Assembly: GCF_014306135.1 (NCBI RefSeq)
Contig: NZ_JACRWD010000002.1
Location: 124,001 to 188,000, forward strand
Direction of reading: 5' to 3'
DNA from: Paraclostridium hominis
GTDB lineage: Bacteria; Bacillota; Clostridia; Peptostreptococcales; Peptostreptococcaceae
DNA: 64,000 bases
Shown: one piece after another, positions 8,871 to 17,682 of the stretch
Layout: each line of letters begins with the position of its first letter
Position numbering within the stretch: the stretch's first letter is position 1
Program-made: the position numbers and the translations under genes
The notes under the pieces: generated by a model
Told to the model about the DNA's origin: nothing
Seen by the model: the letters and a program-made list of their open reading frames with translations, nothing else
Database searches by the model: none

Positions 8871-9884
8871 TTATCTAGTTTCCTTTCTTACAAGATATAT
8901 AAACATAGGGACACCTATAAGTGCGGTTATTGCTCCTACTGGTGTTTCATATGGTGGATTTATCATTCTTGATAAAACATCACTATAAACTAAAAGGACA
9001 GACCCAAGTACTAAAGAACTTGGTATTATATATTTATAATCAGCTCCTACTATTGCCTTGGCTATTTGAGGAATTATAAGTCCTACAAATACAATGTTGC
9101 CTGCAACTGATACCGATGCTCCTGTCATTAAAATTACTACTAGTAAAGATATAAATCTAACTAAATTAGTTTTTTGTCCAAGTCCTATAGCTACCTCTTC
9201 TCCAAGACTTAAAATTGTTATTCTTGGTGCCATTATAATAGCTAATAAAAATCCTATACCACCAGCTATAATTAAAAGTTTTACCCCTTCCCATTTAGCA
9301 CTTACTAATCCCCCAGATATCCAAAAGCTCAATTGTTGAGATAAGTTAAAGTACATAGCAATAGCTGTAGCTAATGAAACCAACAAAGTTCCTAGTGCAG
9401 TCCCTGATAATGCAAGTTTTACTGGATCAACTTTCCCCCTAGATTTTGAACTTATAAAATATACTAAAATGCCACTTATACTCGCTCCTAAAAATGCAAA
9501 TATCATAAGCATAAAACTTCCTGGAGCAAATCCCGGTAATACCTTTTGAAGTACTAAAGCTATAGCTATTGTAAATGTAGCTCCTTGTGTTATACCCATT
9601 ACAGATGGTTCTGCTATTGGATTTCTAGTTATACCTTGCATTATAGCTCCCGAAACAGCTAAAAATCCTCCCACTAAAGCTGCAGCTAAAGCTCTTGGCA
9701 ATCTAACATCTCTAACTATCTTTGAATCTAAGCTATCTAAATTTAAAAATAAGCTATCTGCCAAAGTTTTTAAACTTATATCTTTAGATCCTATTGATAT
9801 AGATAAAATTATCCCAATTAATAAAAGTGCTAACCCAATTATTATTAATAATGCAGTTAAACCTTTCTTACTTAATTTACGCAT
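8871..9884 (-). CDS. FecCD-family iron-siderophore permease (first subunit)
   Basis: 337 residues with LPRALAAALVGGFLAVSGAI and GLIIPQIAKAIVGADYKYII, the FecCD conserved blocks. It pairs with the following permease. It is separated from the binding-protein gene by 89 nt that contain a terminator-like hairpin, so permease expression may be lower than that of the binding protein. Confidence 0.92.
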   Translation of the reverse strand: MRKLSKKGLTALLIIIGLALLLIGIILSISIGSKDISLKTLADSLFLNLDSLDSKIVRDVRLPRALAAALVGGFLAVSGAIMQGITRNPIAEPSVMGITQGATFTIAIALVLQKVLPGFAPGSFMLMIFAFLGASISGILVYFISSKSRGKVDPVKLALSGTALGTLLVSLATAIAMYFNLSQQLSFWISGGLVSAKWEGVKLLIIAGGIGFLLAIIMAPRITILSLGEEVAIGLGQKTNLVRFISLLVVILMTGASVSVAGNIVFVGLIIPQIAKAIVGADYKYIIPSSLVLGSVLLVYSDVLSRMINPPYETPVGAITALIGVPMFIYLVRKETR

Positions 9885-9930
9885 ACACTTTTTCCTTTCT
9901 TGAAATTTTTAAGTTCTAAAATATTTAACT

Positions 9931-9967
9931 AAAAAAGGCGTGAAAATGAAAATCATTTTACACACCT
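9931..9967 (-). terminator. Attenuating hairpin between binding-protein and permease genes
   Basis: The minus strand reads GGTGTGTAAAATGA, a short loop, TCATTTTCACGCC, then a run of six T. The stem has one bulge. It sits 7 nt after the binding-protein stop inside an otherwise unidirectional operon. Confidence 0.65.
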
Positions 9968-9973
9968 TTTGTA

Positions 9974-10912
9974 TTATTTTGATAATTCATTTCTAACTGA
10001 TTCTAATAATAATTCTCTTCCTATTGGATTATATGATTGAGCAAAATAAGGTGTAGCATCAAGTATTGTTACATTCCCCTCTTTTACAGCTCTAATTTGT
10101 GGCCAAACAGTACTTTTTTCTAAATCTTTCTTATCAGAATCCGTAGCTATAACAATTATATGATCTGCATCTATTTTAGTTAATCCTTCCATACTAACCA
10201 TAGGTAATGTTATACTATCTTGTTTTGGCATGTTTTTAGGTCTAGCTAGTTTCATATCATCATTAACTACAGTTCCTAATCCAGCATCACTAAATACCAT
10301 AAATTGACCTTGAGATGCTAATACCGTTAAATAAGTTTTTTCTCCTTTTTTAGCAATTACTTCTTTTCCTAATTTTTCAGCTTTTTCATCATAATTTTTT
10401 ATCCACTTTTTAGCTTCTTCTTCTTGATCAAATAATTTAGATACATCTACTAATTTATCTTTCCAGTCATTTGCATAGTCTTTCATCATAACTACTGGCG
10501 CTATTTCTTTTAATTGATCATATATTTTTTCTTGTCTTTGACTCATTATTATTAAATCAGGATTAGTTGATAATATTGCTTCTACATCCATAGTATCCAT
10601 CATTGAGTGGCCTACTATTTTAGCATCTTTAAGATCTTTTTCTATGTATTTTGGTAATTTATCAGTTTCATATGAATCTACGTTAGCAGTTCCTACTGGT
10701 TTATGACCTAATATCATTAATTCTTCACTACTACCTGATATATCTACTATTCTTTTAGGATTTTTAGGTATTTCAACTTCGCCTTTTACAGACTGAACGA
10801 TTCTTGTCTTTGATTCTTCTTTGCTACTTGTCTCATTACTTGAACATCCTGTAACTATTCCTAATGTAGCTACCATCGATGCAAGCAATACTAATGATTT
10901 TATTTTTTTCAT
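9974..10912 (-). CDS. Iron-siderophore ABC transporter substrate-binding lipoprotein
   Basis: 312-residue FepB/FatB-class binding protein. The N-terminal signal peptide ends in a lipobox with Cys (ATLGIVTGCSSNETSS), so the mature protein is membrane-anchored on the outside. The NPKRIVDISGSSEELM and NPDLIIMSQRQEKIYDQL blocks fit the TroA-like siderophore-binding fold. First gene of the importer operon, behind a promoter and a Fur-like box. The siderophore type cannot be fixed from sequence; YclQ/FatB-like (petrobactin-type) is one possibility. Confidence 0.9.
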   Translation of the reverse strand: MKKIKSLVLLASMVATLGIVTGCSSNETSSKEESKTRIVQSVKGEVEIPKNPKRIVDISGSSEELMILGHKPVGTANVDSYETDKLPKYIEKDLKDAKIVGHSMMDTMDVEAILSTNPDLIIMSQRQEKIYDQLKEIAPVVMMKDYANDWKDKLVDVSKLFDQEEEAKKWIKNYDEKAEKLGKEVIAKKGEKTYLTVLASQGQFMVFSDAGLGTVVNDDMKLARPKNMPKQDSITLPMVSMEGLTKIDADHIIVIATDSDKKDLEKSTVWPQIRAVKEGNVTILDATPYFAQSYNPIGRELLLESVRNELSK

Positions 10913-10952
10913 GAGTATCCCTCCCAGTTGTTTAAAATTATTAATTGAAATT

Positions 10953-10971
10953 AGTTATCATTATGATTATT
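10953..10971. promoter_or_regulatory. Fur box
   Basis: The minus strand AATAATCATAATGATAACT matches 13 of 19 positions of the consensus GATAATGATAATCATTATC. It lies just downstream of the -10 element at 10976, where bound Fur would block transcription in iron-replete cells. Confidence 0.65.
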
Positions 10972-10975
10972 TTTT

Positions 10976-11003
10976 ATTATAACATATACTTAATAAGAGT
11001 CAA
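10976..11003 (-). promoter_or_regulatory. Promoter of the siderophore importer operon
   Basis: TTGACT, 16-nt spacer, TATAAT on the minus strand, about 65 nt before the binding-protein start and adjoining the Fur box. Confidence 0.7.
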
Positions 11004-11035
11004 TACTTTTTTAATTTCCAAAATAAGGATATGAA

Positions 11036-11083
11036 AAAAAAGAAGTTTGAAATTTACAAAAGTAAATTTCAAACTTCTTTTTT
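11036..11083. terminator. Terminator after the M3 peptidase gene
   Basis: A perfect 22-bp inverted repeat with a four-A loop; arms end in A-run and T-run, so it can act on both strands. It ends the minus-strand peptidase gene, whose stop is 10 nt away. Confidence 0.9.
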
Positions 11084-11092
11084 AGCTTTTTC

Positions 11093-12787
11093 TTATAAGT
11101 TTTTATCATCTATAGATTCAAGATATTCATTTATAGTTCCTATAACACTACTTACACAACCTTCTTCAAATGGAGAAATTAAATTAGCTTCTTTAACTAT
11201 ATCTAAGAAAGATTTAGTTCCACCAATCTTACATATATTTAAATAATCTTGCCACCCTGACTTTCTGTCTTCTCTCATCTTTTTCCAGAATTGTAAAGCA
11301 CATATTTGAGCAAGGGTATAATCTATATAATAGAATGGATTTTTAAATATATGTCCTTGTTTGAACCACCATCCTCCTCTTTCAAGAAGATCATTACCTT
11401 TATAGTTTTTGTGTGGTTGATATTTGTTTTCTAAATCTCTCCATACAAGTTTTCTTTCTTCTTTTGTCATATTAGGATTTTCATATATTATATGTTGGAA
11501 CTCATCTACTAAAACTCCATAAGGTATAAACTTAATAGCACTTCCTAAGTGAGTAAATTTATACTTATCAGTATCTTCTTTAAAGAATAACTCCATCCAA
11601 GGCCAAGTTATAAACTCCATACTCATGGAGTGAATTTCACAGCTTTCATAGGTTGGGAAGTTTATATCTGGTATTTCTATCCATCTAGACATATAAACTT
11701 GAAAAGCATGACCAGCTTCATGAGTTAATACATCTATATCATCTGCTGTTGAGTTGAAGTTTGAGAATATAAATGGTGATTTATAGTCTGGTATATAAGT
11801 ACAATAGCCTCCGGCACCTTTTCCTGGTTTAGTTTCTAAGTCCATTAATTCATGTTCTATCATAAATTCAAAGAACTCTTTAGTTTCTTTTGATAACTCA
11901 GAGTACATTAAAACTCCATTGTTCATTATAAACTTTGAGTCTCCCTTTGGAGTTGCATTTCCACTATTAAATTCAAAATTCTCATCGTAGTATCTTAATT
12001 CTTCAAGTCCTAGTCTTTCTTGTTGTCTTTTAAATAGTCTAGATGCAGCAGGTACTATATATTCACTGACTTGATTTCTAAATTTTTCAACCATTTCAGC
12101 ATTATAGTCTGTTCTTAGCATTCTTATGTATCCTAGTTCTACAAAGTTCTCAAAACCTAACTTTTTAGCCATCTTATGTCTTACTTTTACTAATTTATCA
12201 AATAATTCATCAAACTTTTCTTCATTTTCCTTAAAGAATCCATAATAAGCTTTAGATGCTTTTTCTCTTTCATCTCTAAATTGGGATGTCATGTAAGGTC
12301 CAAGCCCTGAAAGATTTCTTTCTTCTCCATCAAAAGGTATTTTAGCTGATGCTAAAAGCTTAGTATACTCTGATGTTAATTTATTTTCTTCTTGTAGTTC
12401 ACTTATTATATCTTTTGAAAATGATTGTATTGAATAATCAGCTATAGACATAAACTGTTTACCTAAATCATTAGTAAGTTCTTCTTTAAATTTTGAATCT
12501 ACTATGGCTTTATAAAATAATGAGTTTAATTCTTCATAATGAGGCCCATTTTCATCCCAATATTCTTTTTCTTTTTCATAAAACTCATCTTGTGTGTTTA
12601 TGCTATATCTTATAGATACTAATGTTGCCATACTTTCTATATGATTTCTTAATTTATTAATCTTATTTATGTTCGCTTTAAGTTCATTATAATCATGACT
12701 ATTTTTCATAGCTTTAACTAAATCTTTAAACTCAATTTTTATTTTTTCATAGTCAGGTCTTTCATATTTAAAATCATGAAACTTCAT
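11093..12787 (-). CDS. M3 family oligoendopeptidase (PepF-like)
   Basis: 564-residue zinc metallopeptidase. The HExxH motif is DVLTHEAGHAFQVYMSRW (near residue 355), followed by the conserved downstream Glu region SCEIHSMSMEFITWPW. Length and motif placement fit oligoendopeptidase F / M3B family enzymes that cut peptides in the cytoplasm. It has no signal peptide. It appears monocistronic, with its own terminator and a 13-bp inverted repeat upstream. A role in peptide use fits an amino-acid fermenter, but that is inference. Confidence 0.93.
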   Translation of the reverse strand: MKFHDFKYERPDYEKIKIEFKDLVKAMKNSHDYNELKANINKINKLRNHIESMATLVSIRYSINTQDEFYEKEKEYWDENGPHYEELNSLFYKAIVDSKFKEELTNDLGKQFMSIADYSIQSFSKDIISELQEENKLTSEYTKLLASAKIPFDGEERNLSGLGPYMTSQFRDEREKASKAYYGFFKENEEKFDELFDKLVKVRHKMAKKLGFENFVELGYIRMLRTDYNAEMVEKFRNQVSEYIVPAASRLFKRQQERLGLEELRYYDENFEFNSGNATPKGDSKFIMNNGVLMYSELSKETKEFFEFMIEHELMDLETKPGKGAGGYCTYIPDYKSPFIFSNFNSTADDIDVLTHEAGHAFQVYMSRWIEIPDINFPTYESCEIHSMSMEFITWPWMELFFKEDTDKYKFTHLGSAIKFIPYGVLVDEFQHIIYENPNMTKEERKLVWRDLENKYQPHKNYKGNDLLERGGWWFKQGHIFKNPFYYIDYTLAQICALQFWKKMREDRKSGWQDYLNICKIGGTKSFLDIVKEANLISPFEEGCVSSVIGTINEYLESIDDKNL

Positions 12788-12830
12788 TTTATCACCTCTA
12801 TATTTTATATTTAATTATTATACTGTATTA

Positions 12831-12872
12831 ATAACTATTATTTTATGTAATTTTACAATAAATAATAGTTAT
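12831..12872. repeat. Inverted repeat upstream of the M3 peptidase gene
   Basis: Perfect 13-bp arms (ATAACTATTATTT and complement) separated by 16 nt, about 45 nt before the peptidase start. It could be an operator or a leader hairpin; there is no T-run. The rest of the 12788-13055 gap shows nothing I can name. Confidence 0.45.
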
Positions 12873-13055
12873 CATATTTCACTTTTTTCTAATATATTCC
12901 TTATATGAGATACTTTACTATAGCACTAATATAAAGTCAATCAAGATACTTTCCCTTTAATCCTACTTATTCTGCCATAGTTACAACTATTGATATAATT
13001 AGATATATAATATAAACTGTATTTAATAAATTAAATATAGATTTGGAGGAATATA

Positions 13056-13865
13056 ATGTATAAACTAATCGCTTTAGACATAGACGGGACTCTTCTTAAT
13101 AGTAAGAAAGAAGTCACTAAAGAAGTATTTGATGCAATACAAATGGCAAAGAAAAAAGGTGTTAAAGTTGTTTTATCCACTGGAAGACCTCTTCCTGGTG
13201 TTCAATCTTTGTTAAAAGAATTAAAACTTAATGATGAAGAAAATTATGTTGTTACTTTTAATGGTGGTCTTGTACAAGAGATTTCTTCACAAGAAGTTAT
13301 TTCTAATATAGAAATGAGTTGTGAAGATTTTGATATTATATATAATGAGTTATCTAAAAAACATAATATTAAAATTCATATAAATACTCCAGATTCTGTA
13401 GTAGTTCCTTATAAGGATGCTCCTAAGTACAGTATCCATGAAGCTAATCTTAATAATATTCGTGTAATTTGTATGGATGAATCTGAAATAAATGAAAATT
13501 TAACATTCTGTAAGGTAATGCTTATAGATGAGCCTGAAATAATAGATAATATTATAACTAAAATTCCTAAAGATTTTCATGATAAATATACTATAGTTCG
13601 TTCGGCACCATTTTTCTTAGAGTTTTTAAACAAGAAAGTTAACAAAGGTTCTGGACTTCAAGCCTTATGTAACAAGTTAAATATTGACCCTTGTGAAGTT
13701 ATTGCTGTTGGTGATGAGGAAAATGATAGACATATGATTGAGTTTGCTGGTCTTGGAGTTGCTATGGGTAATGCTAGAGATAGTATAAAAGAAATAGCTA
13801 ATTATATAACTGATAGTAATGACAATCATGGTGTAGCTAAAGTTATATCTGAATTTATATTGTAA
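13056..13865 (+). CDS. Cof-type HAD-IIB phosphatase
   Basis: 269 residues. HAD motif I is ALDIDGTLLNS at the N-terminus, motif II STGRP, and motif IV GDEENDRHMIEFAGLGVAMGNA, with the C2B cap between. These enzymes dephosphorylate sugar phosphates, FMN or similar small molecules; the substrate cannot be predicted. A GGAGGAAT ribosome-binding site precedes ATG 13056. It is one of few plus-strand genes here and lies divergently from the M3 peptidase gene. Confidence 0.92.
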   Translation: MYKLIALDIDGTLLNSKKEVTKEVFDAIQMAKKKGVKVVLSTGRPLPGVQSLLKELKLNDEENYVVTFNGGLVQEISSQEVISNIEMSCEDFDIIYNELSKKHNIKIHINTPDSVVVPYKDAPKYSIHEANLNNIRVICMDESEINENLTFCKVMLIDEPEIIDNIITKIPKDFHDKYTIVRSAPFFLEFLNKKVNKGSGLQALCNKLNIDPCEVIAVGDEENDRHMIEFAGLGVAMGNARDSIKEIANYITDSNDNHGVAKVISEFIL

Positions 13866-13885
13866 TATATTTTATACAGTCTAAA

Positions 13886-13969
13886 TAAGGTGGAAAATGT
13901 TTATTACCTAAATAAAAAATTTAAGTTCTCATTGTTTAAATCTATAATAAACATATATTTTCCACCTTA
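13886..13969. repeat. Long inverted repeat between convergent genes
   Basis: Arms TAAGGTGGAAAATGTTTATTA and TAATAAACATATATTTTCCACCTTA (a few unpaired bases in the second) flank about 38 nt. It lies 20 nt after the HAD phosphatase stop and 20 nt before the end of the VanZ-like gene. It may terminate from either side, though T-runs are poor. Confidence 0.6.
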
Positions 13970-13989
13970 ACTTATTAATTTTTTAATAA

Positions 13990-14532
13990 CTAAATAGTCT
14001 CTTTATTCTTCTCATGTTCATTTTTCTTAAATAAAAATTTAAAAAATCCTCTTATACCTTTAAATGTTATTATTATAATAAGTAGTATAAAAATCCCTGT
14101 AAACGCCCCTGAAGAATCTATAACAACATCTTTCATACTCCCTACTCTTCCAGCTACTGATAATTGTCGCATTTCATCATAATAGGCATAAGTAATACTA
14201 GCTATCATAGCTACTAAACTAGCTATATATATTCTTTTACTAAGAACATAAACAAATAAACTTATAGAAGCTCCTATACATGCATATATACTAAAATGCG
14301 CTAACTTTCTAACTATATACCCCTTACCTCCATATTGTTTAAGTACATTAAATACCTTCTCTTTTACACTTATTAATCTATGATCTTTTAAAGTAACTTC
14401 TCCTCTAATATCATCTATTACCTTAACTGCTGTATCTGACTGCTCTTTTGAGACATTACCTTTTTGACTTGAAAAATAATACATAGTTCCCATAGTTAAA
14501 ACTACTAATAATAAACATAATAGTTTTTTCAT
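13990..14532 (-). CDS. VanZ-like family membrane protein
   Basis: 180 residues with an N-terminal hydrophobic segment followed by YYFSSQKG, then VRKLAHFSIYACIGASISL, a mid-protein helix, and YDEMRQLSVAGRVGSMKDV before a last helix. The RKxAHF and YDExxQ..GR..S.xD blocks define the VanZ superfamily. VanZ gives low-level teicoplanin resistance in enterococci; chromosomal homologues are mostly uncharacterised. It lies downstream of the Sao cluster, with a terminator between, so it is probably unrelated. Confidence 0.88.
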   Translation of the reverse strand: MKKLLCLLLVVLTMGTMYYFSSQKGNVSKEQSDTAVKVIDDIRGEVTLKDHRLISVKEKVFNVLKQYGGKGYIVRKLAHFSIYACIGASISLFVYVLSKRIYIASLVAMIASITYAYYDEMRQLSVAGRVGSMKDVVIDSSGAFTGIFILLIIIITFKGIRGFFKFLFKKNEHEKNKETI

Positions 14533-14666
14533 TATATCATCACCTTTCTTGATTAAACTAAGTATACAATATATAATTATCTATTTACAGTAACATTTCT
14601 GTAAAATATATTTATGCTATACTAATTACATAAAATTTTATATTTATAATCTTTTATTTTCAAACT

Positions 14667-14720
14667 AAAAAAGACTATACAAATAAGTAATATATATTTA
14701 TACTACTTTTTCATATAGCC
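14667..14720 (-). terminator. Terminator of the Sao operon
   Basis: Minus strand GGCTATA pairs with TATAGTC around an inner AAGTA/TACTT helix and is followed by six T. It begins 8 nt after the saoL stop. The outer stem is short. Confidence 0.6.
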
Positions 14721-14727
14721 TTAATAT

Positions 14728-15354
14728 TTATCCTACATAAAAAATATCATATGAAGCTTCCATGGCTTCATCAATATCTAAACAGTATATATCTTCATCA
14801 TTTTCAAGCCCATTTTCTTTTATCCATTTATCAAATTCATTCTTCGTCCAGAAGAAGTTCATGATATTTCAGCAGCTAGCTGCCCAATTTGCATGTTTAG
14901 CTAAGTTTAAATGTAATACTCTTAAATTTGGATTATTTAAACTTACTATTTTTCCATCTTTTATAGATATATTTATTTCTTTTCCAGTAACGTAACATCT
15001 AGAACTTATATCTATATCTTGGTTAAACGTACATCTCCATCCAAGTGCATCAATTGCACACATCGCATTAAATTCTCTTTTGTCTGCTAAAGTAACTTTA
15101 TGCATTGTAGGATGTGCTGAAACTGGATATATATAGTTTATATAATTATCTTCATCTACAACCATTATGTTTTCATCTATAAATAGTTTTAAAGTTTTAT
15201 TTATACTATCTCCCTCTAAATTAAATCTTAGTTTTAATTCTTTTATAACTTCATTTAAACTTACAGGCCTTTTTTTATCTATTATAATATCCATTATAGC
15301 TATTCTAATTTCTTTTTGAATTTTGTCTAAATTTCTATACTTATTAGTCTTCAT
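14728..15354 (-). CDS. saoL: MerB-like organomercurial lyase selenoprotein (UGA-Sec)
   Basis: 208-residue MerB homologue. TGA at 14869-14871 is codon 162, read as Sec: the frame continues through NIMNFFWTKNEFDKW to TAA at 14728. Cysteines align with E. coli MerB: C99 and D102 (MCAID) with C96/D99 (WCALD), C120 (SRCYVTG) with C117, C161 with catalytic C159 and Sec162 with C160 (FCCHVHFF). MerB protonates carbon-mercury bonds in the cytoplasm, so a carbon-metal cleavage role is likely. A TTCTTC-TGGAC-GAAGAA hairpin follows the UGA. I chose ATG 15354 because AGGGAG lies 7 nt before it. Last gene of the operon, 11 nt after saoA. The symbol follows the Sao naming as I remember it. Confidence 0.88.
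14840..14856 (-). promoter_or_regulatory. Putative SECIS hairpin of saoL
   Basis: Perfect 6-bp stem TTCTTC/GAAGAA with loop TGGAC, 12 nt after the UGA on the minus strand, the same distance as in grdB. Confidence 0.65.
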
Positions 15355-15365
15355 TAATATCTCCC

Positions 15366-16118
15366 TTAAACTCCGTAACACTTCGATAACTGTTTTGTTA
15401 ATCTATTCTTATACTCTAAATACTCATCACTTTCTCTATCTCTAGGTCTACCTAAATCAATTTTTAAATCTTCTATTATACGTCCTTTATCCCTAGACAT
15501 TACTACAACTCTATCACTCATATATACTGCTTCATCTACATCATGAGTAACCATTATTGCAGTTATTTTATTTTTTATCCATATATTTTCTAACTGTTCT
15601 TGAAGATTTTGTCTCATTTGAAAATCAACTGCTCCTAAAGGTTCATCCATTAATAAAACTTCAGGGTTACAAGCTAATGCTCTTATAACCGCTACCCTTT
15701 GTTTCATTCCTCCAGATAGTTGATGAGGATACATTTTTTCTTTTCCTTTTAAATCAGATATCTCAAGCAACTCTTCTAATTTTTTTTCTCTTTCTTCTTT
15801 TGAAAGTTTTTGTTGTTTCATAGGAAATTCTACGTTAGCTTTTACTGTTTTCCAAGGAAATAATGCATAATTTTGAAATACAAAAGCTCTATCTATTCCA
15901 GGTCTATCTACAACTTTATTATTTAATAAAACTTGTCCTTCTTCACAACTTTGAAAACCACCTATTATAGTTAGTAAAGTTGTTTTTCCACATCCAGATG
16001 GACCAAGTAAAGATACAAATTCCCCTTCTTTTATATCTAGATTTATATTTTCTAATACTTTATTTTCAACTTTATTATTCATAAAAGTTTTATTTACATT
16101 TTCTATTTTTAATTTCAT
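15366..16118 (-). CDS. saoA: ABC transporter ATP-binding protein of the Sao system
   Basis: 250-residue TauB/SsuB/NrtD-type ATPase with Walker A GPSGCGKTTLLTIIGG, Q-loop VFQNYALFPW, signature LSGGMKQRVAVIRALA, Walker B EVLLMDEPLGAVD and switch VTHDVDEAVYMSDRVV. All catalytic motifs are intact. Its start overlaps the saoP stop by 1 nt (TAATG), implying translational coupling. It would power the selenocysteine-containing permease. Canonical relatives import taurine, sulfonates, nitrate or pyrimidines; the substrate here is inferred from context to be a thiol-reactive metal or organometal compound. Confidence 0.9.
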   Translation of the reverse strand: MKLKIENVNKTFMNNKVENKVLENINLDIKEGEFVSLLGPSGCGKTTLLTIIGGFQSCEEGQVLLNNKVVDRPGIDRAFVFQNYALFPWKTVKANVEFPMKQQKLSKEEREKKLEELLEISDLKGKEKMYPHQLSGGMKQRVAVIRALACNPEVLLMDEPLGAVDFQMRQNLQEQLENIWIKNKITAIMVTHDVDEAVYMSDRVVVMSRDKGRIIEDLKIDLGRPRDRESDEYLEYKNRLTKQLSKCYGV

Positions 16119-16921
16119 TAATCATCAAACCTCCATTTGCAAAGGCTTTTGTTTATAAACTTTAATATTCTATCTATTATAAATCCTATTAATGCTGCAA
16201 ATATCATAAGCCCAATTAAAAGTTCTGTATTCATCATTGTTTGAGCTTGTACCATAGAGTAACCAAGACCGGCACTCGTTGCTATGAACTCGGCTCAGAT
16301 TACAGACATCCAACCAGTACTAATTGCAAGTCTTGCTCCTGTTAATATATCTGGAAGTGCAGCTGATAACATTACATTTGTAAATATGGTAAATGATGAT
16401 GCTCCCATACTTTTTGCTGCATTGTAATAATCTTTTGATATGCTTCTAACTCCTTGTATTGTATTAAGAATTATAGGAAATACTCCTGCAAATGCTATTA
16501 AAAATATAGTAGGTCCATCTCCAATTCCAAACCATACTATAGTAAGTGGTACCCAAGCCATTATAGGTACTTGTCTTGCAGAGTCTACTAAAGGTGAAAA
16601 TAACTTTTCACAACTACTTGAAAATCCCATTATAAGTCCAAGCGGTAACCCAAATAACATAGCATACATAAATCCTTTTAAAACTCTCTGAAGAGTTATT
16701 AATACATTTTTTACTATTTCAGGATCTGTTATGCATGTTATAAATCCTTTAAATACATCCATCGGCATAGGCAATAACAATGAACTCCCAATTTTTTCTG
16801 CACTAAATTGCCAAATTCCAATTATAATTATAACTGTTATTACTTTATATAATAAATCCAAAAATTTTCCATTGATTTTTTTCTTTTTTAATTTTGTATT
16901 TGCAGAAACTTTAACTTCCAC
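16118..16921 (-). CDS. saoP: ABC transporter permease selenoprotein (UGA-Sec)
   Basis: 267-residue BPD-type permease of the SsuC/TauC class. Normal reading stops at TGA 16295-16297 (codon 209) after ISTGWMSVI, but the same frame continues AEFIATSAGLGYSMVQAQ for 58 codons to TAA at 16118. Relatives have an uninterrupted GW..VVAAEM...GLGY segment, so Sec209 takes the place of a small residue just before AE. The EAA coupling loop is seen as AAKSMGASSFTIFTNVMLSA. A 7-bp hairpin with loop GGTCTT, close to the E. coli fdhF SECIS loop, lies 17 nt downstream of the UGA. The start overlaps the end of saoB by 34 nt. Confidence 0.87.
16257..16277 (-). promoter_or_regulatory. Putative SECIS hairpin of saoP
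   Basis: Minus strand GAGT-GCC-GGTCTT-GGT-T-ACTC: seven pairs (one G-T), one bulged T, and a GGUCUU loop, 17 nt after the UGA. A bulged U and a GGUCU loop are features of the E. coli element recognised by SelB. Confidence 0.7.
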
Positions 16922-17682
16922 TTTTTAAATTCCCCCAAATCTTTATCTGATATTTTTATATCTGTGTAATTTTCTAATTCATTTTTAAATATAGCTTTAT
17001 TTTGTAAATCATTAACACTTTTATTATATAGCTTTAAAAATTTTTTATATGACTTACTTTCTTTAAATGTTTTATTAACTACTAAAACATAAGTATCATA
17101 GCTATTATTTATAGATGTGGAAAGTTTTGTACCTTCTAAACTAAGTGATTTTATAGCATCAACTATTACTCCATCGACTTTGTTACTTTCAAGTGCATAA
17201 GCTAATCCTCCACTTATAAAAGGTATACTCTTTGCTTTTTTATAATATTGTTTTATTAAATCCAACTGATAATTTCTATTTTGTGTATATCCTATTTTTT
17301 TAGGTTTTTTATCCTTAAGTAAAAATACATCTGAATTTTGAACTAAAGCATTAACTATTTCAAAATCTTTATCATATTTAACAAATTTATCTGCTGCTTC
17401 TTTACAAATTATAGCCATATCTATTTGGTCTGAACTCAGAGCCCATTGCATAGTACTTGCTCAACAATCATTTATAGAATATGGTTCTAATAAATTTTCA
17501 ATATCTACGTCTGAAAAATAATTTTGATTTTTCATATAGTTAATTACAAAGCCAGAGGTATCATCAGATACCCCTACCCTTATATTTCCATCTATTTTTT
17601 CACTGTTTGGATTAAAAAACAATATAAATAAACTTCCGATTAATATTGCTAGCCCAATTAGTATATTTTTACTTTTGTCCAT
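16888..17682 (-). CDS. saoB: Membrane-anchored ABC substrate-binding selenoprotein (UGA-Sec)
   Basis: 264 residues. A single N-terminal membrane segment (ILIGLAILIGSLFILFF) is followed by a type-2 periplasmic-binding fold. TGA at 17461-17463 is codon 74 and yields a Cys-Sec pair, SINDCU-ASTMQWALSS, at the place where TauA/SsuA relatives contact ligand before the AL..G.iD segment. Both halves are in frame and together have normal family length; without Sec they would be two fragments. It overlaps the preceding lipoprotein gene by 14 nt and saoP by 34 nt. It is anchored by a helix rather than a lipid, unlike the neighbouring binding protein. Confidence 0.86.
17431..17445 (-). promoter_or_regulatory. 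Putative SECIS hairpin of saoB
   Basis: Minus strand TGGGC-TCTGA-GTTCA forms five pairs (two G-T) with a five-base loop, 15 nt after the UGA. It is the weakest of the set. Confidence 0.45.
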
